NCBI RefSeq assembly: GCF_001890765.1
Contig: NZ_KV878783.1
Coordinates: 1,029,514-1,093,513 of the forward strand
DNA: 64,000 bases
Direction: 5' to 3'
Source: Spirulina major PCC 6313
GTDB taxonomy: Bacteria; Cyanobacteriota; Cyanobacteriia; Cyanobacteriales; Spirulinaceae
How positions within the stretch are numbered: position 1 is the stretch's first letter; each line of letters starts with the position of its first letter. Shown piece after piece: positions 24,923 to 34,354 of this stretch. Under the pieces are notes generated by a model, which ran no database searches, had not been told where the DNA came from, and worked only from the letters and a program-made list of their open reading frames with translations. The translations under genes were made by a program, and so were the position numbers.

Positions 24923-25897
24923 TCAGGGGATGTGGTGCAGAATCTGTTTAACGTTGTTGCGAATGGCAACGGCGGAGGCTTGGAGGGCGAGGAGTTCGGC
25001 CTCGGTGAGGTCAAGTTCCAGGATTTGGGTGATGCCGGTGTGGTTGAGCCAGCAGGGGACACCGACGAACAGGTCGCGGATGCCGTATTCACCGTCGAGA
25101 TAGGCCGACGCTGGCATCAGGTGGGGGGTGGGTTGGGCGATCGCCTTCACCATGAGCGCCGCAGCCGAGGCCGGGGCATAGAAGGCGCTGCCGGTTTGAT
25201 AGAGCTTCACGAGTTCCGCGCCACCGTGGCGGGTGCGTTCAATTAGGGTCTGGATGCGATCGCTGGGCAGCAATTCCGTCAGGGGAACGCCGCGCACGGT
25301 GCAGTACCGCGCCAGGGGCAGCATTAAATCGCCATGGCCACCGAGTACCAGCGTTTGCACATCACAACTGGCCACGTTTAAAGCCTGGGCAATGAACTGT
25401 TGCAGCCGTGCTGAATCCAGCATCCCCGCCATCCCTATTACCCGCTGGGGGGGGAGTTGGGTGGCGTGCCAAGCGGCGTAGGTCATCACATCGAGGGGAT
25501 TGGTGATCACCAGCAGGAGCGCGTTGGGGGATTGGGCGATCGCTGCCTTGGCCGCCGTGGTGACAATCTGGGTATTGCTGCTGAGGAGGTCATCCCGATC
25601 CATGCCGGGCCGACGGGGAAACCCTGCCGTAATCACCACCACATCAGCATTTTGGGTGTCGCCGTAGTCATTGGTGCCGATTAGGGTGCAGCCATGGCCT
25701 TCGAGGCCTTGGGCTTGCATCAGATCGAGGGCGATGCCTTGGGGCAACCCTTCCACCACATCGAGCAAAACCACATCCGCGATCTGATTTTCCACCAGAC
25801 GCTGGGCGAGGGTGCTCCCGACGCGACCCGCGCCAATCACGGCCACACGTGGCCAGGGGAGATGCGATCGCAACGACTCCGACCCTAGACTCTCCAT
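24923..25897 (-). CDS. mdh: Malate dehydrogenase (LDH-like type)
   Basis: NAD-dependent interconversion of malate and oxaloacetate. Counted from ATG 25906: Rossmann motif VIGAGRVGS (23-31), the active-site loop AGFPRRPGMDR whose Arg (98/99) at the substrate-specificity position favours oxaloacetate over pyruvate, ITNPLDVMT, and the catalytic His191 in LGGHGDLM. I prefer the ATG at 25897, because GAGGA lies about 9 bases before it but overlaps the ATG at 25906. It is convergent with the histidine kinase across the MITE; ndhO lies upstream on the same strand. Confidence 0.9.
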   Translation of the reverse strand: MESLGSESLRSHLPWPRVAVIGAGRVGSTLAQRLVENQIADVVLLDVVEGLPQGIALDLMQAQGLEGHGCTLIGTNDYGDTQNADVVVITAGFPRRPGMDRDDLLSSNTQIVTTAAKAAIAQSPNALLLVITNPLDVMTYAAWHATQLPPQRVIGMAGMLDSARLQQFIAQALNVASCDVQTLVLGGHGDLMLPLARYCTVRGVPLTELLPSDRIQTLIERTRHGGAELVKLYQTGSAFYAPASAAALMVKAIAQPTPHLMPASAYLDGEYGIRDLFVGVPCWLNHTGITQILELDLTEAELLALQASAVAIRNNVKQILHHIP

Positions 25898-25947
25898 GGT
25901 GTTCATTCCTCAAGGAAATACGATTGGGGGCAATTCCCCCCGCGCCG

Positions 25948-26166
25948 CTATTCGGCCAATTCCAACTGTTCCACCTTTAACCACATGCCAGGGGTGGGCA
26001 CGTAAAATTTCACAAAAGCGTAGTCGCCTTCGAGTTCCACCACTTCCCCTTTACTCTCAAAAAGATAGGACGGGAAGCGAGCATCACTCGCAGTCGCTTC
26101 GAGACTGCCGACCAATGCGTCACGCACAGCGCGGACGAGAGAACCCCGTTTAATTTTGCCTGCCAT
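25948..26166 (-). CDS. ndhO: NAD(P)H-quinone oxidoreductase subunit O (NDH-1)
   Basis: A small peripheral subunit of the cyanobacterial NDH-1 complex (respiration and cyclic electron flow), found only in oxygenic phototrophs. The 72 residues read MAGKIKRGSLVRAV at the start and GDYAFVKF...PGMWLKVEQLE at the end, as in the family. AAGGAAA lies before the ATG. It lies 50 bases upstream of mdh on the same strand, so co-transcription is possible. Confidence 0.92.
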   Translation of the reverse strand: MAGKIKRGSLVRAVRDALVGSLEATASDARFPSYLFESKGEVVELEGDYAFVKFYVPTPGMWLKVEQLELAE

Positions 26167-26298
26167 AGATTTTCCTTGTGTGTACGGTTCAGGGTGGATT
26201 CAGGATCAGATCGGATTCTGACCGTTGGGCCGCCATCAGCCCTTGGAGCGTCAGTGCCTGCCCTTGTTCATTGTGGCACAGGCCGGGGTGTGGCGGAA

Positions 26299-29200
26299 TT
26301 ACCACGGCGTGCCGATCATCGTGAAGGTGCTCCAGTAGTACGGATGGGTGAAACTTGCGCCTTCACTCTCCACGAGGGCAGCGGGGAGGGGGACGGTGCG
26401 ATCGCCCACCTGTAACTGTCCGTCCTGGGATTGCACCCGGTCGCGCAGTAGGGTTAACTGGGCCTGACGGAGGGCTTCGGCTTTAATCGAGGCGGTTTGC
26501 AACTGGCTATAAAAGCTCGTCATAAAGCCCAACGTCCCCAGGTCGCTAATCTGCCACAGGCTACCCACCGCCGTCTTCACCCCCGCCAGCACCGCCAACC
26601 CCGCAAACCCCAATTCCGCCTCCGTATCCCCTAGGGCCGTCTGGCAGGCACTCAACACCATCAATTCCACCGGTGGATCGTTTAACCCCAGTTGGCGCAG
26701 TTCATCCAACCCCAGCCGTTCATTACCCAGTTGAATGTAGGAGTCTTGGGGCGTGCCGGGGCTGAAATTACCGTGGGTGGCGAGGTGAATCATGCCGTAG
26801 GGGGTGCGTTGACGGGTGGATTTGAGGGCATCGCTGGTGAAGTCTTCATTTTTTAGGGATGTGCCCTGCCAGAGTTCACTCGTCAAGAGTTCCACCTCTG
26901 TGCCTGCTGCCGGGAGGGCCTCGTGATCGTCGAACGTTTCGGCCCCCATCGCCAACAACCCTAAACCATTGATTCTGACGTAACTTAAATCGCTTAACGC
27001 CATGCTGGGCATGAGGCTGAGGCTATAGTCTTCAATTAAAAAGCGATCGCCATTGTGAAACGCGGCCACGGGGAGCGATCGCAGCCCATCATCCAATAAA
27101 AACGTTAGGTGATGAATCTCCGCCGCCTCAATATCCGCCACCACCGGTTCAATCAGCCAGCGATGGAGTTGTTGCGCCGGACGCAGATACGCCTGATGTT
27201 CCAGCGACTGCACCGATCGCCGAAACTGCCCCGCCACCCGCAACACCATTTGTCGTGTCGCCGGGATGGCCCGCACAATCGGATCACCCGTGGGCAACAC
27301 CAACATCACATAAAGCTGATCCGTATCTTGGGGTTCAACCCGCGTCCCAATCGGCGGCACAAACAACCCATAGAGCAAGGCCGGTTTCACCCCCGTCGCC
27401 GCTTCCACATTGCGCAAACTGGCCTGAGCTTCCGCCAGGGTCATCACCGTTTCAGCGGCTGATTCGTCCCCATCATTGCCATCCCCATTGCCATCCCTGT
27501 TACTCGTGTTTAACCCACTAAAGGCACTGGTATCGCCGCCTGCCTGGGTTGCACTGTCTCCGTCTGCGTTACTCCGTCCCCCGATGCCCGCCTCGCTCCC
27601 GTTGGTGGCATTAAAGCTCGCCGCCGCCACGGGGGAGGAACCGGAGGAAGACCCACCGGATGCGATCGCACCGGCCGCATCCCCTGACCCCGACGCAAAG
27701 TAGGCATTAAACGAGGCTGTAAAGGATTGCTCTGCGGTGGCAAACGAAACCGCGCTCATTTGAGACGAACCGCCCCCACCGCCAGCGGCCACCATCACAT
27801 CACTGCTGCTGGGGGTGTTGGCGGCGGGGGTGAGATCGTTGGGGCTGATGGCGGTCAGGTTGGGGGCTGTGGGGGGCGTTGCTGCCGGGGCCGGTGCGGT
27901 GGGAGCCGTCGGGACGGGGTCCGGGTTGGTGGTGGGTGGGGGTTCGAGAAGGACGGGAGTATCGGCGTAGATGTTGATCGAGCCGATGTTACGACCCGCA
28001 AAGGTTTGATTGGGGAGGAGGGTGCGATCGCCCGTCGTAATCGCGCCCGCCGTGCCACTTTTTGTCACCCCAGATCCTAGGGTGAATGTTGGATTCGCCT
28101 GCCCGGTTTCGTAAGCGATCGTCACCGAACCGGGACTACTGCCGATCGCGCTAATGCTTGCCGTCAAACCATCCTGAGCCGTAAACGTACCCGTCACTTC
28201 CAACTGCTTACGGGAGGTGATCAGCACCGCGCCCCCGGCCCCCGTACCACCTTGGGCATTAATCGCCGCTACGGTAATATCACCCTCTCCCGTCAGCGTC
28301 ACATTTCCCCCCGTCGCCCCGCTCGAACTATCGAGAATACCCGCCGCAATGTTTTGCACCCTGGGCAAGGTCATGGTAATCGCGCCGCCGTTGGTGGTGA
28401 CGTTGCCCAAGGTAATGCGGTTATTGTTATCAATGGTGAGGTTGCCGCCGTTGGTGGTGATGTCTTGGGTATTGATATCGCCCCGCGTACCGTTATCTGT
28501 GTTCGATCGCAACACGAGATTTAACGGATTGCCCCCGGCAGTGATGGGATTCCCGTTCAACGTGATGTCATTATCCGCCCGGAGGGTTAAGGTACGATTC
28601 GCCCCAAATCCCGTTGTATCTAAGCTGGCTCCCGCCTCCCAAATAATTTCATCGGAGACTTCCAGGGTGAGATCGTTGGCGAGTAAGAGGGTGCGCAGAT
28701 TATCCACACCAATCTGTTGAGCGCCGCTGTCTTCTTGGGGGTCTAGCCGTCCCCCACCCCAAATCAAGGGGTTATTGTTCCCTAATTCTGCTGGGGCGGT
28801 GGTGCTGCCTGCAACGATGGTGATAATCGACGGGTCGAGGAGGAGTGTGCCGACAGTTCCGAGGGGGGCGATCGCGCTCACCTGCCCATCAAACACCAAG
28901 GTTTGATAGCCGCTCACCTCCACAAACCCCCCATCGCCGCCGAAAGTTCCCCCCTCGGCCTCAATCTGCCCGAAAAACTGGGTTGTGTCATCCGCCCAAA
29001 CGATCGCGCTGCCCCCGTCGCCCTGGTGATGGGCAGTGACGTTTAACATACTCGCCGCATCCACCGCCGTAAATTGTGCCGTTGGCAGCGGCCCCAAGCC
29101 GCGATCGTCACCCCCAACGCGAATCCTGCCGCCGCCAAAGTCTCCCGACGCATCCAGATCCGCCCCGAAGAGACCGACGCGATCGCCCCAAACTTGGATC

Positions 29201-30114
29201 GCCCCCCCAATGCGATCGCGCACATCCAAACGACCGGACACAATCGCCAGCGCCGGATCGAGGCTGAAGGGTTGGCCCGTGGCCCTGAGGGTGACGGTGT
29301 TGGGGGTGGCCGTCATGCCGAGATCGAGATCCGAGGCCCCGGTGAGGAGGGTGGGGAGATCTAGGGGAGCGATCGCGAGAATGTCGCCGCTGGGGGTGCG
29401 GGGTGGGGTGAGTTCGAGGCTGAGGAGGTGGCCCGGTTGGGACAGGCGGATCAGGCTGCTGTGGGGAACGGATGCGATCGTAATCTCCCCCCCTGATGCC
29501 GTCAGCGTCCCGGTATTGATCACCGTCGTGCCGATTAACCCCAACTGCTGACCCGGATTAACCTGTAAATCCCCCGCGTTAATGATCGCACCCCCCTGGG
29601 TCAAGTCAAACGCGAATTGATTCGGATCGCCCCCCAACTGCCCATAGTCCGCCGCCCCGATCGCATCGAACCATTGGCCATTGCCAAACCCGATCCCCGT
29701 CGCCGTCGTCGCGATAAAATCCCCCGGCACATTGAGCCGCGCCCCCGCGCCGAACAATAACCCCGCCGGATTCATCAGGTACAGATGCGGACGACCGCCC
29801 AAGACCTGGATCAGCCCATCAATCTGGGACGGACTCCCCCCCACTACCCGCGCCAAAATATTCCGTAGTTCCGCCGTCCCCACAAACGTAGCGATTTCTC
29901 CGGAGTCCAGCCCGAAACGCTGTAGACTGTGGAACAAATTTATCCCGTCTGCGGAAGTCTGACCACCGGTAATTGTATAGGTTTGGTCGTGAAACTGAAC
30001 CTGAGTGCCGGTGCCATCGGTGGCGGGAATGATGGATTGCGCGATCGCCCTCGGTAAAGGCACACCCCACAATATCAGCGCGATCGCACTGGAGTAAAAA
30101 CGCGCTAATTGCAT
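26299..30114 (-). CDS. Secreted haemagglutinin-type (TpsA) protein fused to a CHAT protease domain
   Basis: 1271 residues. A signal peptide (1-25, ending AIAQ) is followed by the haemagglutinin activity/TPS domain (about 28-165: LYLMNPAGLLFGAGARLNVP) that directs two-partner secretion. Then come beta-helix repeats (about 165-690), a Pro/Thr spacer (about 715-765), a Ser/Gly/Ala-rich stretch, and a C-terminal CHAT caspase-like domain (about 960-1271) with the catalytic pair His1114 (IHLATHGNF) and Cys1157 (VLSACQTALG). It is predicted to be exported and to carry a protease head outside the outer membrane. The TpsB pore protein is not in the window. Downstream of the pentapeptide gene on the same strand, after a 141-bp gap. 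Confidence 0.85.
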   Translation of the reverse strand: MQLARFYSSAIALILWGVPLPRAIAQSIIPATDGTGTQVQFHDQTYTITGGQTSADGINLFHSLQRFGLDSGEIATFVGTAELRNILARVVGGSPSQIDGLIQVLGGRPHLYLMNPAGLLFGAGARLNVPGDFIATTATGIGFGNGQWFDAIGAADYGQLGGDPNQFAFDLTQGGAIINAGDLQVNPGQQLGLIGTTVINTGTLTASGGEITIASVPHSSLIRLSQPGHLLSLELTPPRTPSGDILAIAPLDLPTLLTGASDLDLGMTATPNTVTLRATGQPFSLDPALAIVSGRLDVRDRIGGAIQVWGDRVGLFGADLDASGDFGGGRIRVGGDDRGLGPLPTAQFTAVDAASMLNVTAHHQGDGGSAIVWADDTTQFFGQIEAEGGTFGGDGGFVEVSGYQTLVFDGQVSAIAPLGTVGTLLLDPSIITIVAGSTTAPAELGNNNPLIWGGGRLDPQEDSGAQQIGVDNLRTLLLANDLTLEVSDEIIWEAGASLDTTGFGANRTLTLRADNDITLNGNPITAGGNPLNLVLRSNTDNGTRGDINTQDITTNGGNLTIDNNNRITLGNVTTNGGAITMTLPRVQNIAAGILDSSSGATGGNVTLTGEGDITVAAINAQGGTGAGGAVLITSRKQLEVTGTFTAQDGLTASISAIGSSPGSVTIAYETGQANPTFTLGSGVTKSGTAGAITTGDRTLLPNQTFAGRNIGSINIYADTPVLLEPPPTTNPDPVPTAPTAPAPAATPPTAPNLTAISPNDLTPAANTPSSSDVMVAAGGGGGSSQMSAVSFATAEQSFTASFNAYFASGSGDAAGAIASGGSSSGSSPVAAASFNATNGSEAGIGGRSNADGDSATQAGGDTSAFSGLNTSNRDGNGDGNDGDESAAETVMTLAEAQASLRNVEAATGVKPALLYGLFVPPIGTRVEPQDTDQLYVMLVLPTGDPIVRAIPATRQMVLRVAGQFRRSVQSLEHQAYLRPAQQLHRWLIEPVVADIEAAEIHHLTFLLDDGLRSLPVAAFHNGDRFLIEDYSLSLMPSMALSDLSYVRINGLGLLAMGAETFDDHEALPAAGTEVELLTSELWQGTSLKNEDFTSDALKSTRQRTPYGMIHLATHGNFSPGTPQDSYIQLGNERLGLDELRQLGLNDPPVELMVLSACQTALGDTEAELGFAGLAVLAGVKTAVGSLWQISDLGTLGFMTSFYSQLQTASIKAEALRQAQLTLLRDRVQSQDGQLQVGDRTVPLPAALVESEGASFTHPYYWSTFTMIGTPW

Positions 30115-30255
30115 TTTTATCGTTAAAAATTATCTAATTAATCTTGTCTTGTTAATTCGATTGCGAATGCGAAAGATGGACACTGATTGCCTCAGTATCT
30201 CGCACCCTGATTGTCTTTAACTTTAATCACAAAAAAACATTACAATCCGCCCAGC

Positions 30256-31236
30256 CTAAGCCTGATATTGGCTGCCATCGGGCATCGTCGCCCCCGTCCA
30301 TTCCACCCAGGTTAGCGTCGCCGTACTCAGTTCCGCCCGCACCAAATTCGCCCGCGTTAAATTCACCCCCGTCATATTGGTGCGCGCACAGTAGGTTTCA
30401 ATTAGTTCCGCTTCCGTCAGGTTCGCATTTTTTAAATTCGCCCGACTGAGATCCGAGCGATTGAGGCGCACCCCCGTTAAATTCGCCCCCGACAGATCCG
30501 TCTTGGCCATCCGCGCATCGATCAACAACGCCCCTTCTAAATTGGCTTGGCTTAACTGCGCCTCCGGCATCAAGACCCGCTCCATCCGCGTCTGTTTCAA
30601 GATCGCCCCAGTGAAATCCACACCGCTGAGATTCGCCTCAGACAAAAACGCCCCGCTCAAGTCTGCCCCGCTCAAATCCGCCCCGCTTAAGTCTGCATTG
30701 CGAAAATTCACCTCCCGCAAATTCGCCCCGCTCATATTCGCCTTGGGTAAATCGGCCCCTTTCAAATTGGCCCCTTGCAAGTCCACATTACAGAGAATCG
30801 CCCCGGTCAAACTGGAACTATAGATGCGCCGCTCTTCGCGGAGGTTGGCCCCCCGTAGACAAGCCCCCGTCAGGTTTGCGCCGCTCAGGTTTGTGCCCCG
30901 TAAGTCCGCTTCGATCAAGTTGGCATCAAGGAGGGTGGCGAGGGTGATGTCCGCATTGCGCAGGTCGGCCCCTTGGAGGCTGGCCCCGTGGAGGTCGGCA
31001 TTGTGGAGGCTGGCACTGGTGAGGCTGGCTTGGTTGAGGTTGGCCCCGCTCAGTTTAGTGCCGGTGAGGTTGGCTTTGCGCAGTTGGGCACGGCTGAGGT
31101 AGGCGAAGAGCAAGGTCGCGCCGTGGAGGTCGGCTTGGGTGAGGTTAATCCCGATTAGGTCGGCGTTGGTGAGGTTGAAGCCGCTGAGGTTGGCGCGGGC
31201 AAATTCGGTTTCACCGGCGGCGTAGCGATCGCACAA
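30256..31236 (-). CDS. Pentapeptide-repeat protein
   Basis: About 300 of 326 residues are A(D/N)LXX pentapeptides, which fold as a right-handed quadrilateral beta-helix. The N-terminal lead CDRYAAGETEFARANLSG is typical of cyanobacterial members. No ATG or GTG is available: the frame opens upstream only to the stop at 31252, so I use the TTG at 31236, about 15 bases after the preceding gene's stop. Translational coupling to that gene is likely. No signal peptide, hence cytoplasmic. Function unknown; gyrase-protecting members exist but nothing here points to that. Confidence 0.85.
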   Translation of the reverse strand: MCDRYAAGETEFARANLSGFNLTNADLIGINLTQADLHGATLLFAYLSRAQLRKANLTGTKLSGANLNQASLTSASLHNADLHGASLQGADLRNADITLATLLDANLIEADLRGTNLSGANLTGACLRGANLREERRIYSSSLTGAILCNVDLQGANLKGADLPKANMSGANLREVNFRNADLSGADLSGADLSGAFLSEANLSGVDFTGAILKQTRMERVLMPEAQLSQANLEGALLIDARMAKTDLSGANLTGVRLNRSDLSRANLKNANLTEAELIETYCARTNMTGVNLTRANLVRAELSTATLTWVEWTGATMPDGSQYQA

Positions 31237-31251
31237 TAGGGTTCTGAGGTC

Positions 31252-32478
31252 TTAAAAGGTGGGGGAATAGAAGGGCTTGAGGGCTTTGGCGATCGCTTCG
31301 GCGGCCTGCATACTTTCATCGGGCGCGTCTAGTTGTTCCGCTGTCTGACAGAGTAATTTCACCAGTCGATCCCAGATCGGATAGGCATCGTAGAGCGCCC
31401 AAAGCAGATCATCAAAGGGTTCCGTGCGCAGGTTTGACCATTCATGGCCCCCATGCTCAAACTTATGATGCACCGTCGAATATGCCAAAATCTTCGCCCG
31501 CAACGGATTCGCGTATTTCATCACCTCTAAGCGCACCATGTAGCGATCGTACTGGGGTTGCTTGAGGGCGGGGGATTGCAATGCGCGGGGCGGGGTGGCG
31601 GGGGTGAAGTTGGTGCTGGACTGTAACTCGTAGGCAGTGGTGATGCCGGGAGTGTCGGCCAAAAAGTCCAGGTTCGGCAGTTCGGAAAGATCGTCCCAAT
31701 CCGGGGGAGACAGCGTCGTTTGGATCATGACCTGAGTGGCATTATCGGCCTGGTTAACGGTGGGGTCGGAGGCCGGGGCGGGGGTGGCTTGGTACAGCGG
31801 ACTCATGTGCTGGACAATGATGGCGGCGATCGCTTGATATTCTGAGGGACGGCTGACATGATTCGCGACATGGTGTAACGCGCTGTGGATGTCTTCGAGG
31901 GTGGGATAGTCGTGGTGCAGTTGCCCTAACAGTTGGGGGAGATCGAGGTTAAACAAAACCTGAGGCTCGCTTTGCCATTCGTTGTAGTTTAAGCACCACA
32001 GCATTTTCCGAATCCGCAGGTTTTGATCGGTATGGCTGAGGTTATGGGCGATCGCTTTCATTAACGTTTCGTCCCCCTCAACCGGTCGGGCCAGGGATGG
32101 CAGGGGTGAAAACTGGGTCGTGTCGGGGGTGAAATTTGTGCTCGCTTCGGAGCCGAAGGCCGTATCGCCCTCGTCGGCTAAGGTTTGATAGAGGGGGTGG
32201 AGGGTGTCGAGAATGGTTTCCGCGAGGCGGGAATATTCGCTTTTGCGATTGAGTTGCTTCACCACCGCAAACAGGGCTTGGGTCAAGGCATCAAAGTTGG
32301 GGTATTGATTGTAGAGATCTTTGATCAAACCGGCGATCGCAATGTTTTCGATCAAGGCGCGATCGTGTTCCCAGCGTTGAGTACAGGCGCAAAACATCAA
32401 TTTGCGGATGCGCAACGCATTCCCATGATGTGTTAGGGATTGCGCGATCGTCTCTAGCGAAGATTGTACCGATACCAT
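31252..32478 (-). CDS. Protein with three copies of an unrecognised ~92-residue domain
   Basis: 408 residues from the ATG at 32478, which follows GAGGTGGG at an ideal distance. Three copies of one helical domain are visible at about 8-98, 137-231 and 312-405. Copies 1 and 2 have LRIRK(L/M) followed by an aromatic/Cys stretch and a conserved Trp (RKLMFCACTQRW, RKMLWCLNYNEW); copy 3 is more divergent (LRAKILAYSTVHHKFEHGG). Each contains a YPxxD/E-like turn (YPNFDAL, YPTLEDI, YPIWDRL) and ends LHPLYQ, MSPLYQ, LKPFYS. The linkers share STNFTP. No catalytic motif, signal or membrane helix. The next gene, a pentapeptide protein, follows within 15 bases. Confidence 0.75.
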   Translation of the reverse strand: MVSVQSSLETIAQSLTHHGNALRIRKLMFCACTQRWEHDRALIENIAIAGLIKDLYNQYPNFDALTQALFAVVKQLNRKSEYSRLAETILDTLHPLYQTLADEGDTAFGSEASTNFTPDTTQFSPLPSLARPVEGDETLMKAIAHNLSHTDQNLRIRKMLWCLNYNEWQSEPQVLFNLDLPQLLGQLHHDYPTLEDIHSALHHVANHVSRPSEYQAIAAIIVQHMSPLYQATPAPASDPTVNQADNATQVMIQTTLSPPDWDDLSELPNLDFLADTPGITTAYELQSSTNFTPATPPRALQSPALKQPQYDRYMVRLEVMKYANPLRAKILAYSTVHHKFEHGGHEWSNLRTEPFDDLLWALYDAYPIWDRLVKLLCQTAEQLDAPDESMQAAEAIAKALKPFYSPTF

Positions 32479-32572
32479 TCGACCCACCTCATTCACATAA
32501 CACCCAACTTATCCTAGATCAACTCCCACGAGATTAGGGGTGATGCAACCCACACAGCCCCCGGAATTCCCC

Positions 32573-33271
32573 CTAGTCTTCTGAAGCCAAACCAGCCGTC
32601 GAGGGTTCGAGTTGAGGCATGGCAATTAAATTATCATCGACGATCACAATCTGCCCATGCTCCCGCAACCGCCCCATCAACCGCGTCACCGTCACCCGCG
32701 TCGAACCGATCGCACTCCCTAAATGGGCATGGGTCAAGACAAAGGGCAACCGATAGCCACTTTCCCACGGCTCACCACATTCCTCCATCAACAGAGTCAA
32801 TACCCCGATCAGGCGATCGATCGTGCGACGTTGGCCCAGGGTGCTCAACCATAGAAGTTTGCGCTGATGTTGGTAGCGAAACGCCGTCAACACCTCGCGC
32901 TGAATATCGGGCCACCGTTCTAGATCTTGCCAATAGAGCCAAATCACTTTGGTGTTGTCCACATGGGCATAGGCCTGAAAATTAAACGGCGCATGGGCAA
33001 CAAATTCAAAGGGCAATCCTGCCCGCACAAACCCTAAAAACGTCTCTTCCGGTTCGCTATCCGCAATCACTCGGTTGCCTGTGGTTGGCTGGGCACTACC
33101 CATCAAGCGAATGGCCCCCTGCTGGACAAGATAGAGCAGCCCCGGACGGGCGGGAATCATTTCGTCGCGGGTAAAAATGCGATCGCGGTAATGTGTTGTG
33201 GCCCAGTTACAGAGCAACTCCCATGGAATAGAAGGACACTCAATTTCGGTTAGGGTAACAGGTACTGACAT
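32573..33271 (-). CDS. Crp/Fnr-family transcriptional regulator
   Basis: 232 residues: an N-terminal cNMP-binding-like beta barrel (about 20-130), a dimer helix and a C-terminal winged helix whose recognition segment LGSAIGSTRVTVTRLMGRLR closely resembles that of NtcA and other cyanobacterial Crp proteins. The cAMP-binding consensus in the barrel is not intact, so the effector is unclear. It is divergent from the DALR-domain gene over 203 bases. Confidence 0.85.
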   Translation of the reverse strand: MSVPVTLTEIECPSIPWELLCNWATTHYRDRIFTRDEMIPARPGLLYLVQQGAIRLMGSAQPTTGNRVIADSEPEETFLGFVRAGLPFEFVAHAPFNFQAYAHVDNTKVIWLYWQDLERWPDIQREVLTAFRYQHQRKLLWLSTLGQRRTIDRLIGVLTLLMEECGEPWESGYRLPFVLTHAHLGSAIGSTRVTVTRLMGRLREHGQIVIVDDNLIAMPQLEPSTAGLASED

Positions 33272-33462
33272 GAATTTTCGGAACGGTGATAGTGAGAAAA
33301 GCGAACGAATTGATCACAGATGTATGAGGTGCAACCAACCCCGAAGAGTAGTGTACAGGGACAACACAATGACAACTGAAGCATAGTTAAGATTCTGCCT
33401 TGGTTCGCCCTTGGGCAATCCGGACAACAGAATTTAATTAAGATATACACCTGAACCTCAAG

Positions 33463-33470
33463 AAGGAGGA
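33463..33470 (+). promoter_or_regulatory. Strong ribosome site that fixes a TTG start
   Basis: AAGGAGGA ends 4 bases before the TTG at 33475. The ATG at 33470 overlaps the ribosome site and opens only an 18-codon frame, so TTG is the start of the DALR gene. Confidence 0.7.
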
Positions 33471-33474
33471 TGCT

Positions 33475-34182
33475 TTGGGAGTTCCGCTGCATGTTTCGCT
33501 TAAACAGCAACTCCAAAACGACTTAGTCGATACTCTGGCTCAAGTTGTTCATTCAACTCCGATCCCAGTCGCAGATACATTACCAGTGTATCGGGTTAGA
33601 CAACCGAATCCGATTCGATATCGAAGCTCATTGGTTCGTCAATGGGCCAAACGATGGAATCATCAACCCCAAACTCTCGTTTTGAATATTTGTGAAGTGA
33701 GTGGCTGGCAACCGGGAGAAGCCCCCCTCAGCCTCGATTGGGTCTGGAGTTCGGCGGCGATCGCAGACTGGTTAAGCCAACGCTATGCTGAAGCCTGGCC
33801 AGAGTTGCAGCCTGGCCAGAGGGCGGAGTATTTAGGATTAGAAATTTCAGTACAATATACGTTGCAACGCTGGTCAGACCTCTTCATCCTCGCCCGGCGA
33901 GAGTATGACCTCACGCCGCCGTTGCCCTGGTCGGCCCTCACCGCAGCGGATGCCGAGTGGATCGCGGCGTTGTTGGATTTTGGCGATCGCCTCGCCTCCC
34001 CTCCTCTCCCCCCAACGGCTCGTTTAACCCTCTGCCAAGCCAGCCTCGACTACTACCAAGATCACCGCATCTGGGGGGAGGCGCGTCTCCTCGCCCAAGC
34101 CCGTTGGGGACTGATGGCGATCGCTCATCATTTCATCCAGAGAAGTTATAGATATAAAGATGCACCATCGTTGATCCGCTAA
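33475..34182 (+). CDS. Stand-alone DALR anticodon-binding-like domain protein
   Basis: 235 residues without signal or membrane helix. The C-terminal ~110 residues (LEISVQYTLQRWSDLFILAR ... LTLCQASLDYYQDHRIWGEARL) look like the DALR all-helical anticodon-binding domain of arginyl-tRNA synthetase. The synthetase core (HIGH, KMSKS) is absent. The N-terminal half has RYRSSLVRQWAKRW and a predicted mixed fold. tRNA binding is an inference from the fold. A TTG start is set by the ribosome site at 33463-33470. Confidence 0.65.
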   Translation: MGVPLHVSLKQQLQNDLVDTLAQVVHSTPIPVADTLPVYRVRQPNPIRYRSSLVRQWAKRWNHQPQTLVLNICEVSGWQPGEAPLSLDWVWSSAAIADWLSQRYAEAWPELQPGQRAEYLGLEISVQYTLQRWSDLFILARREYDLTPPLPWSALTAADAEWIAALLDFGDRLASPPLPPTARLTLCQASLDYYQDHRIWGEARLLAQARWGLMAIAHHFIQRSYRYKDAPSLIR

Positions 34183-34354
34183 CCGTAAAATTACGGAATG
34201 CCAGGGAACCTTTCACCATCACGCAGCTTCGTTAACCCACACATCCTGATCCAAGCCCTGATCCAAGCATCGCGCTGTCCTAAACGTGCCGATGGTGATT
34301 CGGTATCCATCACACCTGAACTGCCTTGAAACCTTACCCACCGTTGCGATCCTC

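Noticed and set aside
26299..33271. Defence-island reading of the CHAT, pentapeptide and triple-repeat genes
   Set aside because: The CHAT protein is predicted to be secreted and no other defence gene is adjacent, so a gasdermin- or Craspase-like system is not supported.
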